Positions 10,621 through 24,617 of a DNA stretch of 64,000 bases are shown here, piece after piece; position 1 is the stretch's first letter; each line of letters starts with the position of its first letter. The stretch comes from Ficedula albicollis (Eukaryota > Chordata > Aves > Passeriformes > Muscicapidae): positions 6,322,713 to 6,386,712 of the forward strand of contig NC_021681.1 of assembly GCF_000247815.1 (NCBI RefSeq). Reading direction: 5' to 3'. A model generated the notes under the pieces. The model did no database searches, was not told the DNA's origin, and saw only the letters and a program-made list of their open reading frames with translations. Position numbers and translations under genes: made by a program.

Positions 10621-13600
10621 CGGTGACGGGTCCTCAGGCTGTTCTTTTTCTGTGACCACTTGCCCCAGTACCCTGGGCAGCTAGCTGGACCTTCCATTAT
10701 CTTCACTGCAGCTGTGAATGAATTCGGTCGTGAAAGCAGGATTTAATTTTTTTCCCTGATGTATTTCTTCATAAGCAAGAAAGGGAACAGTTTTGGCTAC
10801 CAGACTCCTTGGTTCGCGGGCAGATGAATTCGAGATTCGGTTGAGCATAAACTTGTAAAACTGAGTTTGAATAAGGAGTGGAATGATTTACGAAGGAGGT
10901 GTTCCTGCCGGAGTAATTCTCTCTGCAGGTCATCAGACTACGTTGGTCTCAAGTAATGTAAATATTTTTAAGCTTGGGACTAATTATATTACCTCTGTTT
11001 TTCCTGCTGAAGAAGGAAACCCTGGGAGGTGTGCTGCTCTATGCTCCCATCTTTTAGAAATGCAGGCTAGGGAAGGATTCCAAAGGCACATAGTCCCCCA
11101 CGCTGTTTGCTGTTGAAGTGCTGCCTGCAAGGTAGGGCACGTTTTTCTTGGTGGTGGTCTCATAGCTTTAGCTCACATGATGTGATGCCTGATTCAGGAA
11201 ATAACTCTTCCAAAAATTTACTTAACCATTTCTTTAAGTCACCTTCTCTCTTGATTATTTCTCGTCAATCTCTCAAGCTTGGCAGGTCTCCTCTCTCAGG
11301 TTGTGTAGGGGGAGGTTATTTTAGTGAGAACTTTGAGGAGATTGTCAGTACTGTTAGACTTTGTTATGTAAAATTATGTGCTTAATGTCTGCTGGATTCT
11401 GAGAAACTGAAGCATTAGACAGTGGTGGATTGTTTGGGTTTTTTCTCAGTATTTAAGTGTCTGGAAAGGGTAACACTGTGTATCAGTTGCAACTGATTTA
11501 TATTTGCCTGAAAATGAAAGAGAAAAGTCGAAGTTCCCTGGTGGCACATGGCCAGTTTCCATTACCTAGATCTTTGCAACCACTGTCGTCTTATATTATT
11601 TTGTACTTGTAATTTGCACAGAGGTGCAATGTTAAAGGTAGCTGTGGGCAAAGTTCCTCAGATTACAGGTGACTAATGTGTGACTGCCAAACACTGCAGA
11701 GATTTTCTGGTAAACCATCTATTTAATTTCCTTCAGCTGCAACCTGTAGAGCAGGTGATGAATAACGTGGCTCTGGCAATTCAGAAAGCTCTGTGGTGGA
11801 GCCCTGCGGTCTGACGCTCATTGCTGGTAGCCCTGGAGGTGTAAATATGATCCTGCATGGTGGAATTTGTTTTCCCTTTTTTTTTTGATGGGTGGGGTGA
11901 GTGTTGGCTGGTAGTTCTTTGTTTTTAGTAAGGACCGTTCTCTATAGAGAACAGAAAACCTGACTTGAAGTGACTCTGAGCTTGGCATGTCCTGGTGCAG
12001 GACAGAGGTTGCTTTGCCTTCGTTGTGCAAATGTTTTCCAATACTGATTTGACTTAAATGGCTACATGTCTTCCCTGTAAACCAGGCTTTCTTCTGACTT
12101 TCTTCTTACACTGAACTTTTCCAAAGATTCAATTAGAGCTTAGATCCTGTGCTCCAATTCTGTCAGAAACAGGACAGCAAAGTAGAACTGTGGGAGGAGG
12201 GGAATTTTCTCATCCATAATTGATCTAGTTGAGTGCTGTCATAAAGAACTGTTTTCATGTGTGTTATGGGACAAGATTCTTCCAGCAGAATTCACGGTTT
12301 TATTTCCTCTGCTGCTTATGTCCCTGGGTCTGGTTTGTGGAATTTCTGAGCTAGGACTGCCAGGGCAGTTGTGACTAAGCAGGTGCTTTATTTTGACTAT
12401 ATGAAACACTCCCTAATGTCACATATTTTGGAAAACCAGGGCTTGAGCACCAGAAATGGATGTATTCTCTTTGCAGGGTAAAATGAGGATAATACTGGAA
12501 AATATTATCAGTGTTAGTAATTAACAATGTTAACAATTAATCAGTGTTTGATTAGCATGCAAATACTATGCTGATGGAGAAATGAATAATACTGACTGCA
12601 GAATAGTGTATGGGCAGGATGCAGGAGGCAATACCTGAAGTCATACATGTCAAATACAAGCTAGTTAAAAATTACTTCATTTTAATTAATATGCAGCTCC
12701 ACGAATGTGAACATGGCTATCCACTTAAAGCAAGGGAATCTTTGCATTTATCTGGTTTTCTGTTTGGGTTTATTTTTTTTTTTTCCTGTGTGTATTGCTT
12801 TTCTTTTTAATCTGCTCCTATTTAAATACACAAGGAAAAGAGAAAATAAAAGTTCTCTTTGCTTTGTTGTTTTGTAAATCTCCCTGGATTAATAAAGACA
12901 CAGGAGAAATTATTTCCTCACTCTTACTGGGATGTCAGGCTAAAACCTTTCGTTTTCCTTGGCAGAGGATGGGGGACAGAAAAGTTATGCTCCCTTAAAT
13001 TGTGCATCGCTTTGAGCCCACTGTTCTGTGCCTCTGGGGTGGCTTGTCGAAGGCACAGGCACAGAAATTTGTAGCAGCGCCAGATTTGTCAAATGCCAGG
13101 ACATGTTGCACCTTTTGGTGTAATTTGTTGCATTTCCACAGCTGCTGCTGTTCCCAGAGCAAGATGGAGGCTGGCAGGAATGGGCTTGTGGAAGGTATGG
13201 CTGGTGGGAATGACAGCTCTTGGCTCCTGGGACTGTGCCTCAGAGGAGAGGGGGGGGAATGCAGCAGAGTCAGAGCTTTTCTATGTCACTGTGCTTGTTG
13301 CTGACCCATGGAATAGCTGTAGTACTCCAGCTGGGGCCAGATATGGGCTGGGAACTGAGGCTGCCCTGGAGAAATGGGCTGTCACCTTAGACAAAGAATT
13401 TTACCCCGAATTTTGAATGCCTGAGGGTTTAAGTGACTCGGGTGTGTGATACATGTAGGACCTGAAGAAGTTAGGCATGTCAGCAATGAGAAATTCATTG
13501 GCTCTGAATAGATGGGCAATACATGGAAGCAATTTTTTTGTTTTAGTTGTTATTAAATTAAAAGTGTATTTATTCTGCAGACCACTAGCAGATGGCTACT

Positions 13601-15989
13601 CTGCTACAGGAGAATTTTAACTTCCAAGTAAGTTTCCGAAAATGGTTTCAGGGAATCTGTAAATTTTAACCTCGGTGTCAGCAAAAGTTAATGACCAAGG
13701 GAATGTTGTCTTGGACACAAATCTTCCTTTGCTATTTTAACACTTAATTAAAATGACTTTAATTTGTGTAAAGTGAATGGATACTCTTAATACTGAATTA
13801 ACATTCCAGGGACAATAAATTCATCTTGCTAATATGAAATTATCTCTTTCCATATACGGTTATAAACAGCCAGGAGACACATTACTTAATCAAGCAGGCT
13901 TTCTGACCTCTGCCCTGAGCCTTGCTAATTATGTGTTTTTGAAGCTTGTTCACCTCCAGTGTTTTACTGGTTGGTCACCTTGTTTTCTGTCAGTGTGTCA
14001 GAGCTCAGGCATTAATTCTTTCTTTTCTTGTGCCTTGCTAAACTTCAGAGTGTTTGTGAATGCATTTGGGTCCTGCTAAGTGAGGAAGATTGGTGGTTCT
14101 ACACAGACATGGGGCTGGAACAATAATTAGTTGGCAAAGTATTTATGTGTAACGGGTTGGCGTTACATGGAAAAATCGCATGAGTTTTACTCTCTTGCTG
14201 TCTCATCTGTCTAACTGGAAACCAGTCTCATGGGGCACAAATTCCTGTCTGGTCAGTTTTAGTTCCAGGACTGTGCAAACGGAAAGTTGAAGAAAGGTAT
14301 TTTAGAAAAGCTGAAAAGGGTGACATCTTTCCTGGTACTGTTAACTCTTCTCCTTCCCAGCTGACAGCCCTAGTGACAAGCTTTGCACGGCCCGTGCCCT
14401 GGTGCTCCTGAGCAGTTTCTGGTCTGCTCGTGTTCAGGAACTCTGTGCTGGTGTTTGTGAAGGGAATAGAGGCACTGGAGTATTAGATAACCCTGTCACT
14501 TAACCTGGAGCAGTTACACTGAATAATACTGCATTCACTAACTGCAAGTCAGTATTTTAAAACAATGGATTATGGTCTACTGCCAGGTTTATTTTAAAAA
14601 ATTAGTGCAAACTCTTATTATTGATACTAGCCCAGATCTTTTTGAGTGGTGGGCTTGCCTTATGTTTCTTATGTAAATGTGGAGAGGTTGTATATAAGTC
14701 GGAGGATAATTTTTCTTTAGGGTAAACCTACCAAAACAGATGTCTCAGTGTAAAAACAGGCTTCTCTGAATGCAGAGTGACTGCAGAGCAGTGTTAGTGG
14801 TCCTGCCATGGACAGTGAGGCTCAAGGTCATGTCTGCTTGGAAGCCTGCCTTGATAAGTGTTCCCATTGCAGTGACCTCCATGGGTCACTGCAGGAATGC
14901 TGAAGTTCGATGGTCTGGAGCTCTTGGACAAGAAGGCATGAGAGACAAACAACCAAATATTCTGCTGTGTCTGAGTTTTCAGAGAGAGATTAACAAAGGA
15001 CTTTGTTAATGCTCCTTAAAGGAAATGAACTGCCATGGAGCAGCAGCGTAGCTTTCTCAGTAATTAATACCTGGTTAAAGCGTAGGAAGGACTGTCAGCT
15101 TTTCTAGGGAAGAGTGATCACTCTTCACTCCCAGGGGGATCCGTGTTATGGCTTGTTGAACCGAGTTATAAGTGGCCTGGAAGAGAGACAGAGTAATGAA
15201 GTGACAGTATATGCTGAAAATCACAGAATTAGCGTAGCAGAAACAAAAGCTGGCTGGAGTTGCAGAAGGTTGTCACAGTACTTGGTTGTAGGTACTTGAT
15301 ACCAGCAGATGTAGACTAATGTGCATAAGGGATAAACAACTCCCTGTGCCTGTGCAGTGATGAGCTCATGAGAATCTGTGCCATTCAAGAAAGAGATCTT
15401 TTAAGTAATGCAGATAAGGCTCTGTGAAACTCGCTCAGCAGCAGTCAAAAACAACAAAAAAAGGCAAATAGAAAATGACATGTCTAGGAAAAGAAGAGGG
15501 AGCAAATCAGAAAGCCATGGTGTAAATCCGTGGTGTTTTTGTGTAATAAATAACATACCCTCCCAAAGTTAGGGGCAGACATTCTCCTTTCTCCAAAGAG
15601 CTGTAGTTAATATTACATGACTGAAGAGCTTTTGTGAAAAAAGTAACCAAATAAACTGGAACTTAGCCTGGAAAATACATGTTTGGAAGGAGGAAGGATA
15701 AGAGGAAGGATTATGACAGAAATCTGCAGGCATGGGAATATCCCTGTTTATTTTGTTACCCCAGCATAGCAAGAATTAAAGGATGTCAAATGGCGCCCAT
15801 GTAAAAGGTGGTGACTTTTGACAGAGGAGGTATAAAAATATGGCCCCCTGCCTCCTCAGAACCTTTCTGGGTCTGTAGCATCCTTTGATGAGGCATTTCC
15901 CAGGTTTGCTGTGTGCATGGGCTTGTTTTACCCTGCTTCTTGTGGCACTGACCACCTAGTTCTGTGCTGAGGAGCAGGTGAGCAGTCAG

Positions 15990-16170
15990 ACCCCATCTGC
16001 CCTTTCCATGCTATTCATGACTTTGGAGATCATTATATTCCTCTGAAGTCACCTCTCTTCTGACCTGAAGTGCCTGGTCCTGCTCTGACATTCCTCACAG
16101 AATAGCTGTTCCAGACCTCTGGATCATTATTGCTGCCCATCTCTGAAACCATTTTCTGAGGCTACATGAA
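15990..16170 (-). mobile_element. Old CR1-type LINE remnant (minus orientation)
   Basis: Read on the plus strand, the order of phrases resembles the reverse complement of old amniote CR1 3' regions: GGAGATCATTATATTCCTCTG, then CACAGAATAGCTGTTCCAG, then CTGGATCATTATTGCTGCCC. It is heavily diverged. Confidence 0.4.
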
Positions 16171-19100
16171 AATATTGGTCTCTAAAAGTGAACACTTTCC
16201 TCTTGAATAGAGTGTTCTCTCAGTAGGTCTCTGAATGTTTTACAAAGGACAATAGTATCTTTATTTCCTCTTGGAAGACAAGTAGGAAGAAGGACAGAGT
16301 GAGTTAACCCAGGTGGTTATGAGAGCAGACGCTTAAGATAGCATTATCTGAAAGCAGTGAGGCTGGAAAGGGGAAAACACTATATAGAATTTTTAAAAGG
16401 CAGCTCAAAATCAATTTCCGTTTGTGATTCTCATCTTTCCTGAATACTCTGCCCACTTTGGGTTCCTGTGTCTTAAAGTGTGTAATTGACCCAGAAAAGC
16501 TTATGAGAGGGGCAGTGGGAATGTTTAGAGGTGCAAAGTGGCTTGTGCACTAGAACTGAGTAAGCTAAGAGAAGGGAAAGAGAAGGCAGAGGGATGACAT
16601 GGAGTTTTGTAAATTTGGGAATGCTGTGGACAGTTTGTGTAGTGTCTCAGGACAAGATCTTGACATACTGAAGCTGATGAGTGACAGGATTGGAAGGGGT
16701 GGTGGATGGTAGAATATCTTGTCAAAAGATGCTCAGGATGCAAAAAAATTCTGTTGAATCCAGGGTTGCTCAAGCACATAGAAGAGAAATCCTCCAAAGG
16801 TTAGTAAGTACACACAAACCACATCCAGCTTCACAGTTCCCATGAACTGGGAACAGTTGGAGTCCAGGAGAATACCCCTAGGAAATACCATATGTCTTTC
16901 TAATGCTGCTCCTTGATCACTGGCATTTAACCACTGTTGGAGACAGAAATGGTTTTTCCTATGTAATCCTGAAGATTATGGGATTCATCTAATGTAACTC
17001 ATGTCAAAACTAGATTGTTAAACTCAGGAGGGTGATCTTTCTTTTTGAAGTGCCTCCCTATTTGCATTGCCTATAGACAGCACTGAACACTTCATGGCTG
17101 TGTAGGTGAGATGAATCCCACCTCTGCCATGCTTTTGTAAGAACAATAGCAAGTTACAGACAGAACTCAGACAAAGATTTATAACAATGACTCTGAAGAC
17201 ATCTCTCAGATTCTCTGGCACTCCTGGAAAATGCTAAGTGGTGATTTGATTATACTGTATTAGTACTTGTAGGTGAGGAAACTTGTCTTCCTGAAAGCTC
17301 TTCTAATTTAGCATAAAAAAGTGGGATAGCTGTTTGTGGAACCTGATGTTGAACATACTTCAATGGGAAATGATGGCCCTTTTTCTAGAATGTGTGTAAT
17401 TAAATATTGAAGCACTTGAGAATAGGAGGAAGTATCCTCTAGTTCAGATAAAAGTGCTTACTTTGAGTAGGTCAGATCCTCTAACCGTGGCAAGTTGGGC
17501 TTTGTAGCCATCACAGTTTGTTGCAATTTATAAAACATGAAATAGCTTGGAGCTAAAACCTTTTAGAAATAAAGACTCTAAAGGTTCTGGTTGCTGTGGC
17601 AGTGTCAGTGGTACAAGCCCCTGTAATCCTCAGATTGTACGGGTACAATTGTGAGTGGTTTCTTCTACTGTCCCTGAAATGCATGCACATGCATCAAACT
17701 TCTGCCACTCCTGAGGACTGAAAAGCTGCACTTCCCACCTAAGTCCTACATACAAAATAGTTCTGCTGCCATTAAGCACATAAAAATATTTTAAGCTGTA
17801 AATTTATAAGAAATACAGGACAAATGAACAACTTAGATTTTTTTTTTCTTCCAAACTTCTTCAGTATAGAGAAAAAAGGTACTGTTTTTAGTCTCAGGTT
17901 CCTTTTTGAGAAGTAATAAGTTGTGCAAGTGATGGCGAATTGTGAATCAGTTCCTTTGTGATGGGATCCAAAATAATTTAACAAGTGTCTGGTTGTAAAA
18001 TTTCCACTTAATTCAGCTGAACTGGTTTTGTTACAAAAATTTCTTTTTAAAAAGACATTACTTTATTGTTTGCCTGCTTTTTTTTTCTATAATCCATATA
18101 GCTTGCTTCAAAATCTGCTTTGCTCAGTAAATTCTAAACAAAAACCAATCATTTCTAAATAAGAAGATACAGTTAAATGCTGCTTTTTGGTACCACAAGA
18201 GGTACCCCTTCTAAGGGGGTAAGACTGAGACCTGATTACACAGGCATGGTGAAACACCTGAAGCTATACTGGTGACTGTCCAAATGACAAATGTGTTGTT
18301 CTGTCTTTGTTTTCTTTTGCTCTTGCAAAAGAGCTGGTGTGGTCCTACCACACCTTCCACTAGAAACAAGCAGTTCCACAGTGATGCTCAGGCCATGTCC
18401 TGGTGCAGGAGGGCTGGCTTACTCAATACTGTGTTATGGTGGTATCTAGCCCCTGTTGCTAGTACTGCAGGTAGGAGTTCAAGAAGACTTTTGGTGAGTT
18501 AGAGACTTTCAGAGGTACTGAAGCCCTGTCCTGTAGCTTTCCAGACTTCAGTTTGCAAGTGCTGGCTGACAGTCCAAATCTGAACAGATTGTCATTGTTC
18601 AATTATTTAACTTCTGCAGAATCTTTGCATGAATAGAATTTCTTGCGTGTCGTGTGGAATAACCTTTTATATAATTAGTATCTGCAATAATTTTTTCCTT
18701 TGGAAAGTAATTCATGTCATCTTGCAGAGATAGGACAGACATAAAGCATTATTCTGCAGTCACACAAGAAGCACTATTCATTCACAGTTTGTGTTGTGAA
18801 GCCAGTCCTGTATCCCCGGGGCTGGGTTGGTTTCATGGCAGCAGGCCTAATTACAGAATCTTTCTGCAGTATTTCTGAACTGGGGGCTGCTCTAGAGTCA
18901 AGCTGGAATGAAGTTGGAGCCTGGAAAGAAAGTAGGAAAGTTTCTTAATCCATTTGGTCTTTTCATTCTACTCATAAATAGTAGGTTTTAGTCACCCACC
19001 AAGAGTCACAACTGAAGCTCAGCGTGAGGCCATGTGTTGAGGCCAGATGTGAAAACAGGGATACTCCTCTCTTAGGCTTTGTCCTGACGAGGTTTGCATG

Positions 19101-20283
19101 CTGGATCATGTTCAATGGGTCACACTCAAATAAAGCTGCAAGCTGAGCATGTCTTACCTTGGGCAAGGCAGTGGGAAAGGAGAGAAATTTCTACTCTTCA
19201 TCTGTAAGGATTTGTGCTGCTTCAGCCCTTGAATAACCTGAGCATGTTTCTGCAGACAGTGATGATAAAGCAATTAGTAAATAATTACTGGGAAGACATT
19301 AGTTAGCGTGGTAGGAAAGAGGATATTGGGGTTTTATATTGATTGTTTGATTACTTCCTCCTCTGATGCAGCAGTAAAAGGTGCTGACAGCAGAGGCAGG
19401 AGGCAGCAATCCTGTGTTGGCCTGGGCAAATTTGTGTTTGCATTGTGTTGGTTTGTGATAGTACCAGAGGAATACAGGTAAACTGGAAAAGGATTAGAGA
19501 GTGCAGGAATCATTGCATAAACACCTAAAATTGTTATTGGGCATGGCTGGCAATACAAGGTTGGAAAAAAAAAAAAAAAGGAGTCCTTTTAGGTTGAGAA
19601 TATGGGAGACCTTTTCCTTGAAGGAATAACATTACAGCTGCAGAAACTTTATTGCTTGAAGGTGGCTTAAAGCATTAGAGAAACTGGCTTAGTCACTGAT
19701 GTGGTGGGAGGAAAATACCCTTGGAGGAGTGACAGAGGAGAAGGAGACAGTGAGTAATACATTATTACTCTAATTAAGAAATAACTTAATCAAGATGTAA
19801 TTATTGCCCAAATTAGGTGTAAACCCAAACTGTCCTTTGCTGCTAAAAGGAAGACCAGGCTCTCCTTGCTGTGTGTGCCACAGAGGGAGGAAGGAGCCCT
19901 CAGGAAGTCCTATGCTTTTTGAGAAGCAATATTAATTCTTAATCAAACTTGCTGTCCTGAAGGCTTCTCCTTTCTCTAAATATTTTATAGCAGTCATTTC
20001 AGGAAATGCCACAAGGCTTGTCTGAAGTTGATGGAGGCTCAAAAAAGGAAAAGCAGCAGACCTCTTATCCTGATGTGTTGAAGGGAGTCTGTGGATCAGT
20101 GGACTTTCTGGAGGCCTAGCATGAGTTTCCTGACAGAGCCCATGAAGGCACTGGGGAGCCAACAGCACTTTTTCAACTGTGGCTCTGATTTAGCAGAGGG
20201 TTTAGCACACGTGTCAGTGAAGCCTGAGAGGAGTGAGTGAGTGGAGGGTGTGAAGTGTGTTCCCTGGGTTTGTGAGTGCTGGT

Positions 20284-20680
20284 GTGAAAAGGGTTCTGCA
20301 CACGTCCTTTCTCCACTGGCACCTTGAGTCACTGCAGTGGCTGGGGGACAGCTGGTACCTGTGCTTGTCCCTGGCAAGGGGCACAGCTGGTACCACTGCT
20401 GTTCCCTGGGGCTGTGAAAAGGGTTCTGCACACACCCTTTCTCCACTGGCACCTTGACTCACTGCAGTGGCTGGGGCACAGCTGGTACCTGTGCTTGTCC
20501 CTGGCAAGGGGCACAGCTGGTACCACTGCTGTTCCCTGGGGAAGGGGCACAGCTGGTACCACAGCTCATCCCCTGGGCAAGGGGCACAGCTGGTACCATT
20601 GCTGTTCCCTGGGCAAGGGACACACCTTGTACGCTGCTGTTCCCTGGGGAAGGGGCACACCTCATGCCTCTACTCATCCC
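20284..20680. repeat. Complex minisatellite (130-bp and about 38-bp units)
   Basis: Two near-identical 130-bp units start at 20284 and 20414 (GTGAAAAGGGTTCTGCACAC). They are followed by four or more 34-39 bp units built on GGGGCACAGCTGGTACCA and TGTTCCCTGGG. The 130-bp unit itself contains the short unit, so this is a higher-order repeat. Frames through it are periodic and are not genes. Confidence 0.9.
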
Positions 20681-22188
20681 TCAGGAGAGCCCTCCCGTGC
20701 CGGAGGGGCTTTAGGGCAGTGCCAGTGGGTGTGGAGGGGAGCAGGCCAGGACAGGAGGAGCTGAGGAGCTGCTTGGCCTGCAGCTGGAATGGGCAGGTGG
20801 CAGCCTGTTACAGAGCCCAGCATGGCAGCTAGCTCTTTGTCCTGAATGCAATCTTTTCAATGCTTTATATAATCCAAAGAACAAAGTGGGAAGGGCTCTT
20901 TACCTGTGCCACTCCACATAACTGCAGTGAGCAGAAATGGCACATCACAAATTCTGTTGAACACTCTTGAATCCGTGCTTCTCAATTTTAAATTAAAGCT
21001 TTAAAATATCTAAAACATGAATGTTTAGACTTATGCTCTCCCCAGTCAGTAATGACAATAGCACCAAACTTTAGGACACTTGCTTTGTGTGTGCTGTGTT
21101 TTGTGTGTGTGTCCAGGCTTTGAGCTAAGTTGGTGGGATGGAACTGTGGGGAGGGCAGTGCTTTCATCAGGTGCAAGCCTGGCCTTTCACAGTGCTGGAT
21201 ATTTGCCTTTGAAGAAAACAAAATAAACCCATGCTGTTGAGTGACTTAGCTGTGTGATGTAATAATGTTTTATTAAATAGATTTCTGTTTGTACAGGAAT
21301 AGAGGGTGCTCAGAATTTCACTGGGGTGTTTTCATTTGATTGTTCATGTGTTAAAGAAAGATGAGGTTATGTCTAAAATTCAAGACCCTTAAACCTGAGA
21401 TTTGCTTTTTTTCATAACAAAGTTAAACAGCTTTTGAGGTTTTTTTCTGGTGCAGTTCTGATCATGATGATAGGAAATGCAGCTGGAAATGACTGTGCTA
21501 AGTGTAAAACACTCAATTCCTAGTTTTCATAGGCTTAACCTTTATACAAACGTTACTATCCTCAATGTCTACATCAGTGAACTTACTGTATTAAATATGC
21601 TGCTGTTTATGGGTTGTAAGAGAAACAGTTATTCCTCCTTAAAATATATTGCTATGGTCTCAGAGACCTTGGTGAAAGGCTAATGGAAGCCAATGTGGCC
21701 TTTACTAAAGACTGTGCATTCTTAGAGGCATTCAGCTACTTTGCTGCAGGCTTTTTGCAGCTTTTTATAATCCAGAGAGCTTGGAAATCCTGTAAGTGCT
21801 TTTCTCTACTGCCCTTTGCCTTATCTTTAGAGCCTTGGAAAACAAAAGGCAGAAATTCACAACAGGACCAGAATGTTTTGCTCTATTTGAATTAAAGGTA
21901 ATGTTTTGCTCTGTCTGGGGAGGAAAAAAAGCAAGTCTGAAAAAAATTAATGAGTGGCTAAAATAGAGCTGTTAAAATGGCAGCACACAGACAGCCTGTG
22001 TATAAATATAGGCCAGCTCCTCAGCACTGCTCTTATATGGTAGATCTGAGTGAAAGAAGACTATCAGCCTACTCTGTTCTGTGCAGGCCTGTGTGCTGGT
22101 TGTTCTGTCTGTGCCAGATGTTTGGTAGTAGACAAGGCTGCATAATACATGGCATTCATTATGACTGTCACCTTTATTTCTATTGCAG

Positions 22189-22688
22189 GGACCTGTGTCA
22201 CCAGTGTGAGAGAGGAATCTCCCAAGCACACTGTGGATTTTTTGTCTGTACATGCTACTGGATTATCTACCTTTTACTGACCCACCCAGAAACAGAGAAA
22301 AAGGATCAAACAGAAATTCTTGACTTGTCACTTCTGCCAAAGAACTGACTGGATTTTATGGCCTCTGCTGGAGAAGCTACCTGGACTGTTAGAAATGGAG
22401 CAGCTTGTGCTGCACCTCTGCTGAGCAAGGCTTTCTGCATGGAGTACGAGCATCGAGGTGCCTTAAGTTAAACCATATGCAAGTTGCACTGGTTGTTGTA
22501 ACTGTGTTGCTGAAACCACTCCAGACTTCTCCAGGGCTTTCCAAGGCAGTAGCTCCTCACACAGTTTGGATGTTTCCAGTTGAGACTTGTATGTTTTCAT
22601 CCAATCTGGTGCGGCTGTGAAAAGTGAGCTTTTCCCTGTGAAGTTCATGGTGAGTTTTGCAGCTTCACATCCCAGCGTGGTCTGTGCT
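22189..22688 (+). other. PPP2R3A: PPP2R3A 5' UTR part of the first coding exon
   Basis: A strong acceptor (T-rich tract then TATTGCAG, ending at 22188) precedes the large coding exon, so the exon probably begins at 22189. A second, weaker acceptor-like TTTTGCAG ends at 22672. An in-frame ATG at 22647 lies 14 codons before the conserved start and would be used only if the longer exon is present. Confidence 0.55.
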
Positions 22689-24617
22689 ATGGCAGCAACC
22701 TACAGGCTGATGGTGACTTCAGTGAACTGCTACAGCAGCGTGGTGGTAGAGCAGCACTCCCAGCACACTGTGCACTACTGCACAGGCTCCTGCCAGCTCC
22801 TCAAACAGGGACTCACCTGCATAGTTGCACACCACAGTGTCTGTGCAGAGCTCAGTGTCCAAGATGCCAGCCTGGACCATAAAATTCCTGTTCCTGAAAA
22901 TGGTCTTGCCTTGGCTGGAAATGAGGACTATCACCAAATGCTCCCACATAATCCAAGAATCAAGAAGGGGTCTTCAGTGCAAGCCTCCAGCAGTTTAAAA
23001 GACATTACTGGTGAGGCAATAAACCTTGCCAGTGGTAAAATAAAGGAATTCTCCTTTGAAAAGCTCAAAAACTCTTCCAGTCATGTGGCTTACAGAAAGG
23101 GAAGGAAAGTTCGGTCAGACTCTTTCAGCAGACGATCCTTTGATTTTGACTTGATTTATGGGCACTTTAACAATGATGAGAACTGCCCTCCATGTGGCTT
23201 TTTGCAGAGTGCTTCACCTGTGGAGAAATGGCAGGAGAGCAATGATGCTCCAGAAGTCACCGTGAATCCTGTGGTTCCCTTCTGCGCTCATTCCTTCCCC
23301 GAAGAAAACTTCATTACCCAGATTTTAGAAAAACACAAGCTAGATGGTTCTTCTGGTGGGGATATTAAGGTGTGTCTGGACATCTTGCTCAAGTGCTCAG
23401 AGGATCTGAAAAAGTGCACGGACATAATCAAACACTGCATCAAGAAGAAGTCTGCAGATGTCGTTGGTGGAGGGAACAGCAATGATCCCCTGGCTAATTC
23501 AGAGATGATATACATGAATCTGATGACAAGATTTTCTTCCTACCTGAAAAAGCTGCCCTTTGAGCTGAAGACTGCAGGGCAGAGGGAAGCAAGTGACTGG
23601 GCAGAGCTGATGAACTATTTCCATGGCTTGCAGCAAATTCCCTTTCCCCTGGAGCAGCCACCCAGGTATGAAGATATCATTCAGCTGCCATCCTCAAGTG
23701 CAGTTCCTCTCGTTCCACCAGGTCAGAGTGAGGTGACAAGCACCTCCCAGTCCATCCAGACAGGTACTGTGAGCTTCACGTCCAACTCCCTGCCCAGTGT
23801 CCCTCCAGAGAGCAGCGTGAGAGCTGGGAAAGATGCTCTACCTCAGTCACCAGCCCCGAGCCCCTGTGACTGCACATCTGCCACCGAGGCACTGTACATT
23901 GAGGAGGAGTCTGATGGGGACAGAGCAGCAGGGACAGAGAAGAAGGCAGAGCAGAAGGGGGGCTGGCAGGGGCTGGAGTGCAGCTACCAGCGACCTGCTG
24001 GTTCAGACCTTCCTGCTGATGCTAAAGCAGAGCGGGCCAGGGCAGGAAATGCTGCTGAGAAAACTGCTCCTTTAAAACTGGTGTCGGATCCTGTGTTGGG
24101 TGGTGCCCAAGCTGCTGTCCCCAAAGGAGCCCAGACATGCAGTAGGGTGGACAAGGAGGAGATAGACAAACTGCTGCTGGACTTGGAGTGCTTCTCACAG
24201 AAAATGGAAAATACTCTGAGGGAACCCTCTTGGAGGGAGGGTGAACCTGCCTCGCTGCAGGTGTCTGGCAGGCAGGGTAGGCAGGCTCCACCTCCGGCTC
24301 TTGAACCCAAAAGTAAACCTGCTGATCCCCCTTCTTCTTTGTCAAAAATAATGGAAACCAATGGTCATAAAATGGAAGAGGATGACAAAGCCCTTTTACT
24401 GCGTATCCTGGGAAGCATTGAGGACTTTGCCCAGGAGCTGGTGGAATTCCAGACAGGCAAGGGAAGTTTGTCCAAGGAGAGGGAAGTGATGCAAATTCTC
24501 CAGGAAACTTTAGCAACTCCTTCACAGTCCCTGCTTGCAGGGCAAAAAAGCCATGTTGGGGCTGCCTCCAGAGACTCTGTTCCAGCTTCAATTCAGCAGG
24601 CCCCAGAAGTAATAAAG
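22689..24617 (+). CDS. PPP2R3A: PPP2R3A large first coding exon (PR130-specific N-terminal half)
   Basis: A single 1929-base exon encoding residues 1-643 and ending VIK before a GTAAGA donor. Conserved blocks include [14 protein letters not shown] near residue 115, [20 protein letters not shown] near residue 235, YIEEESDG near residue 400, and [22 protein letters not shown] near residue 575. The regions between them are rich in S, P, E and K and look disordered. In mammals this half gives PR130 its own binding partners. Confidence 0.97.

Larger units (their letters stand above)
10621..22188 (+). other. Presumed PPP2R3A intron 1
   Basis: About 11.6 kb without a supportable coding exon on either strand. 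It holds an old CR1 remnant near 15990-16170, a minisatellite at 20284-20680, short A- and T-runs (for example 19565-19579), and otherwise unique AT-leaning sequence. The assignment as intron depends on the first exon lying near 10.4-10.6 kb. Confidence 0.55.

Noticed and set aside
20214..20832. Overlapping frames of 70-150 codons on both strands
   Set aside because: They are periodic translations of the minisatellite at 20284-20680.
22587..22688. N-terminal extension of PR130 from 22587
   Set aside because: The codon at 22587 is TTG, not ATG; only the in-frame ATG at 22647 merits discussion and the conserved start is 22689.
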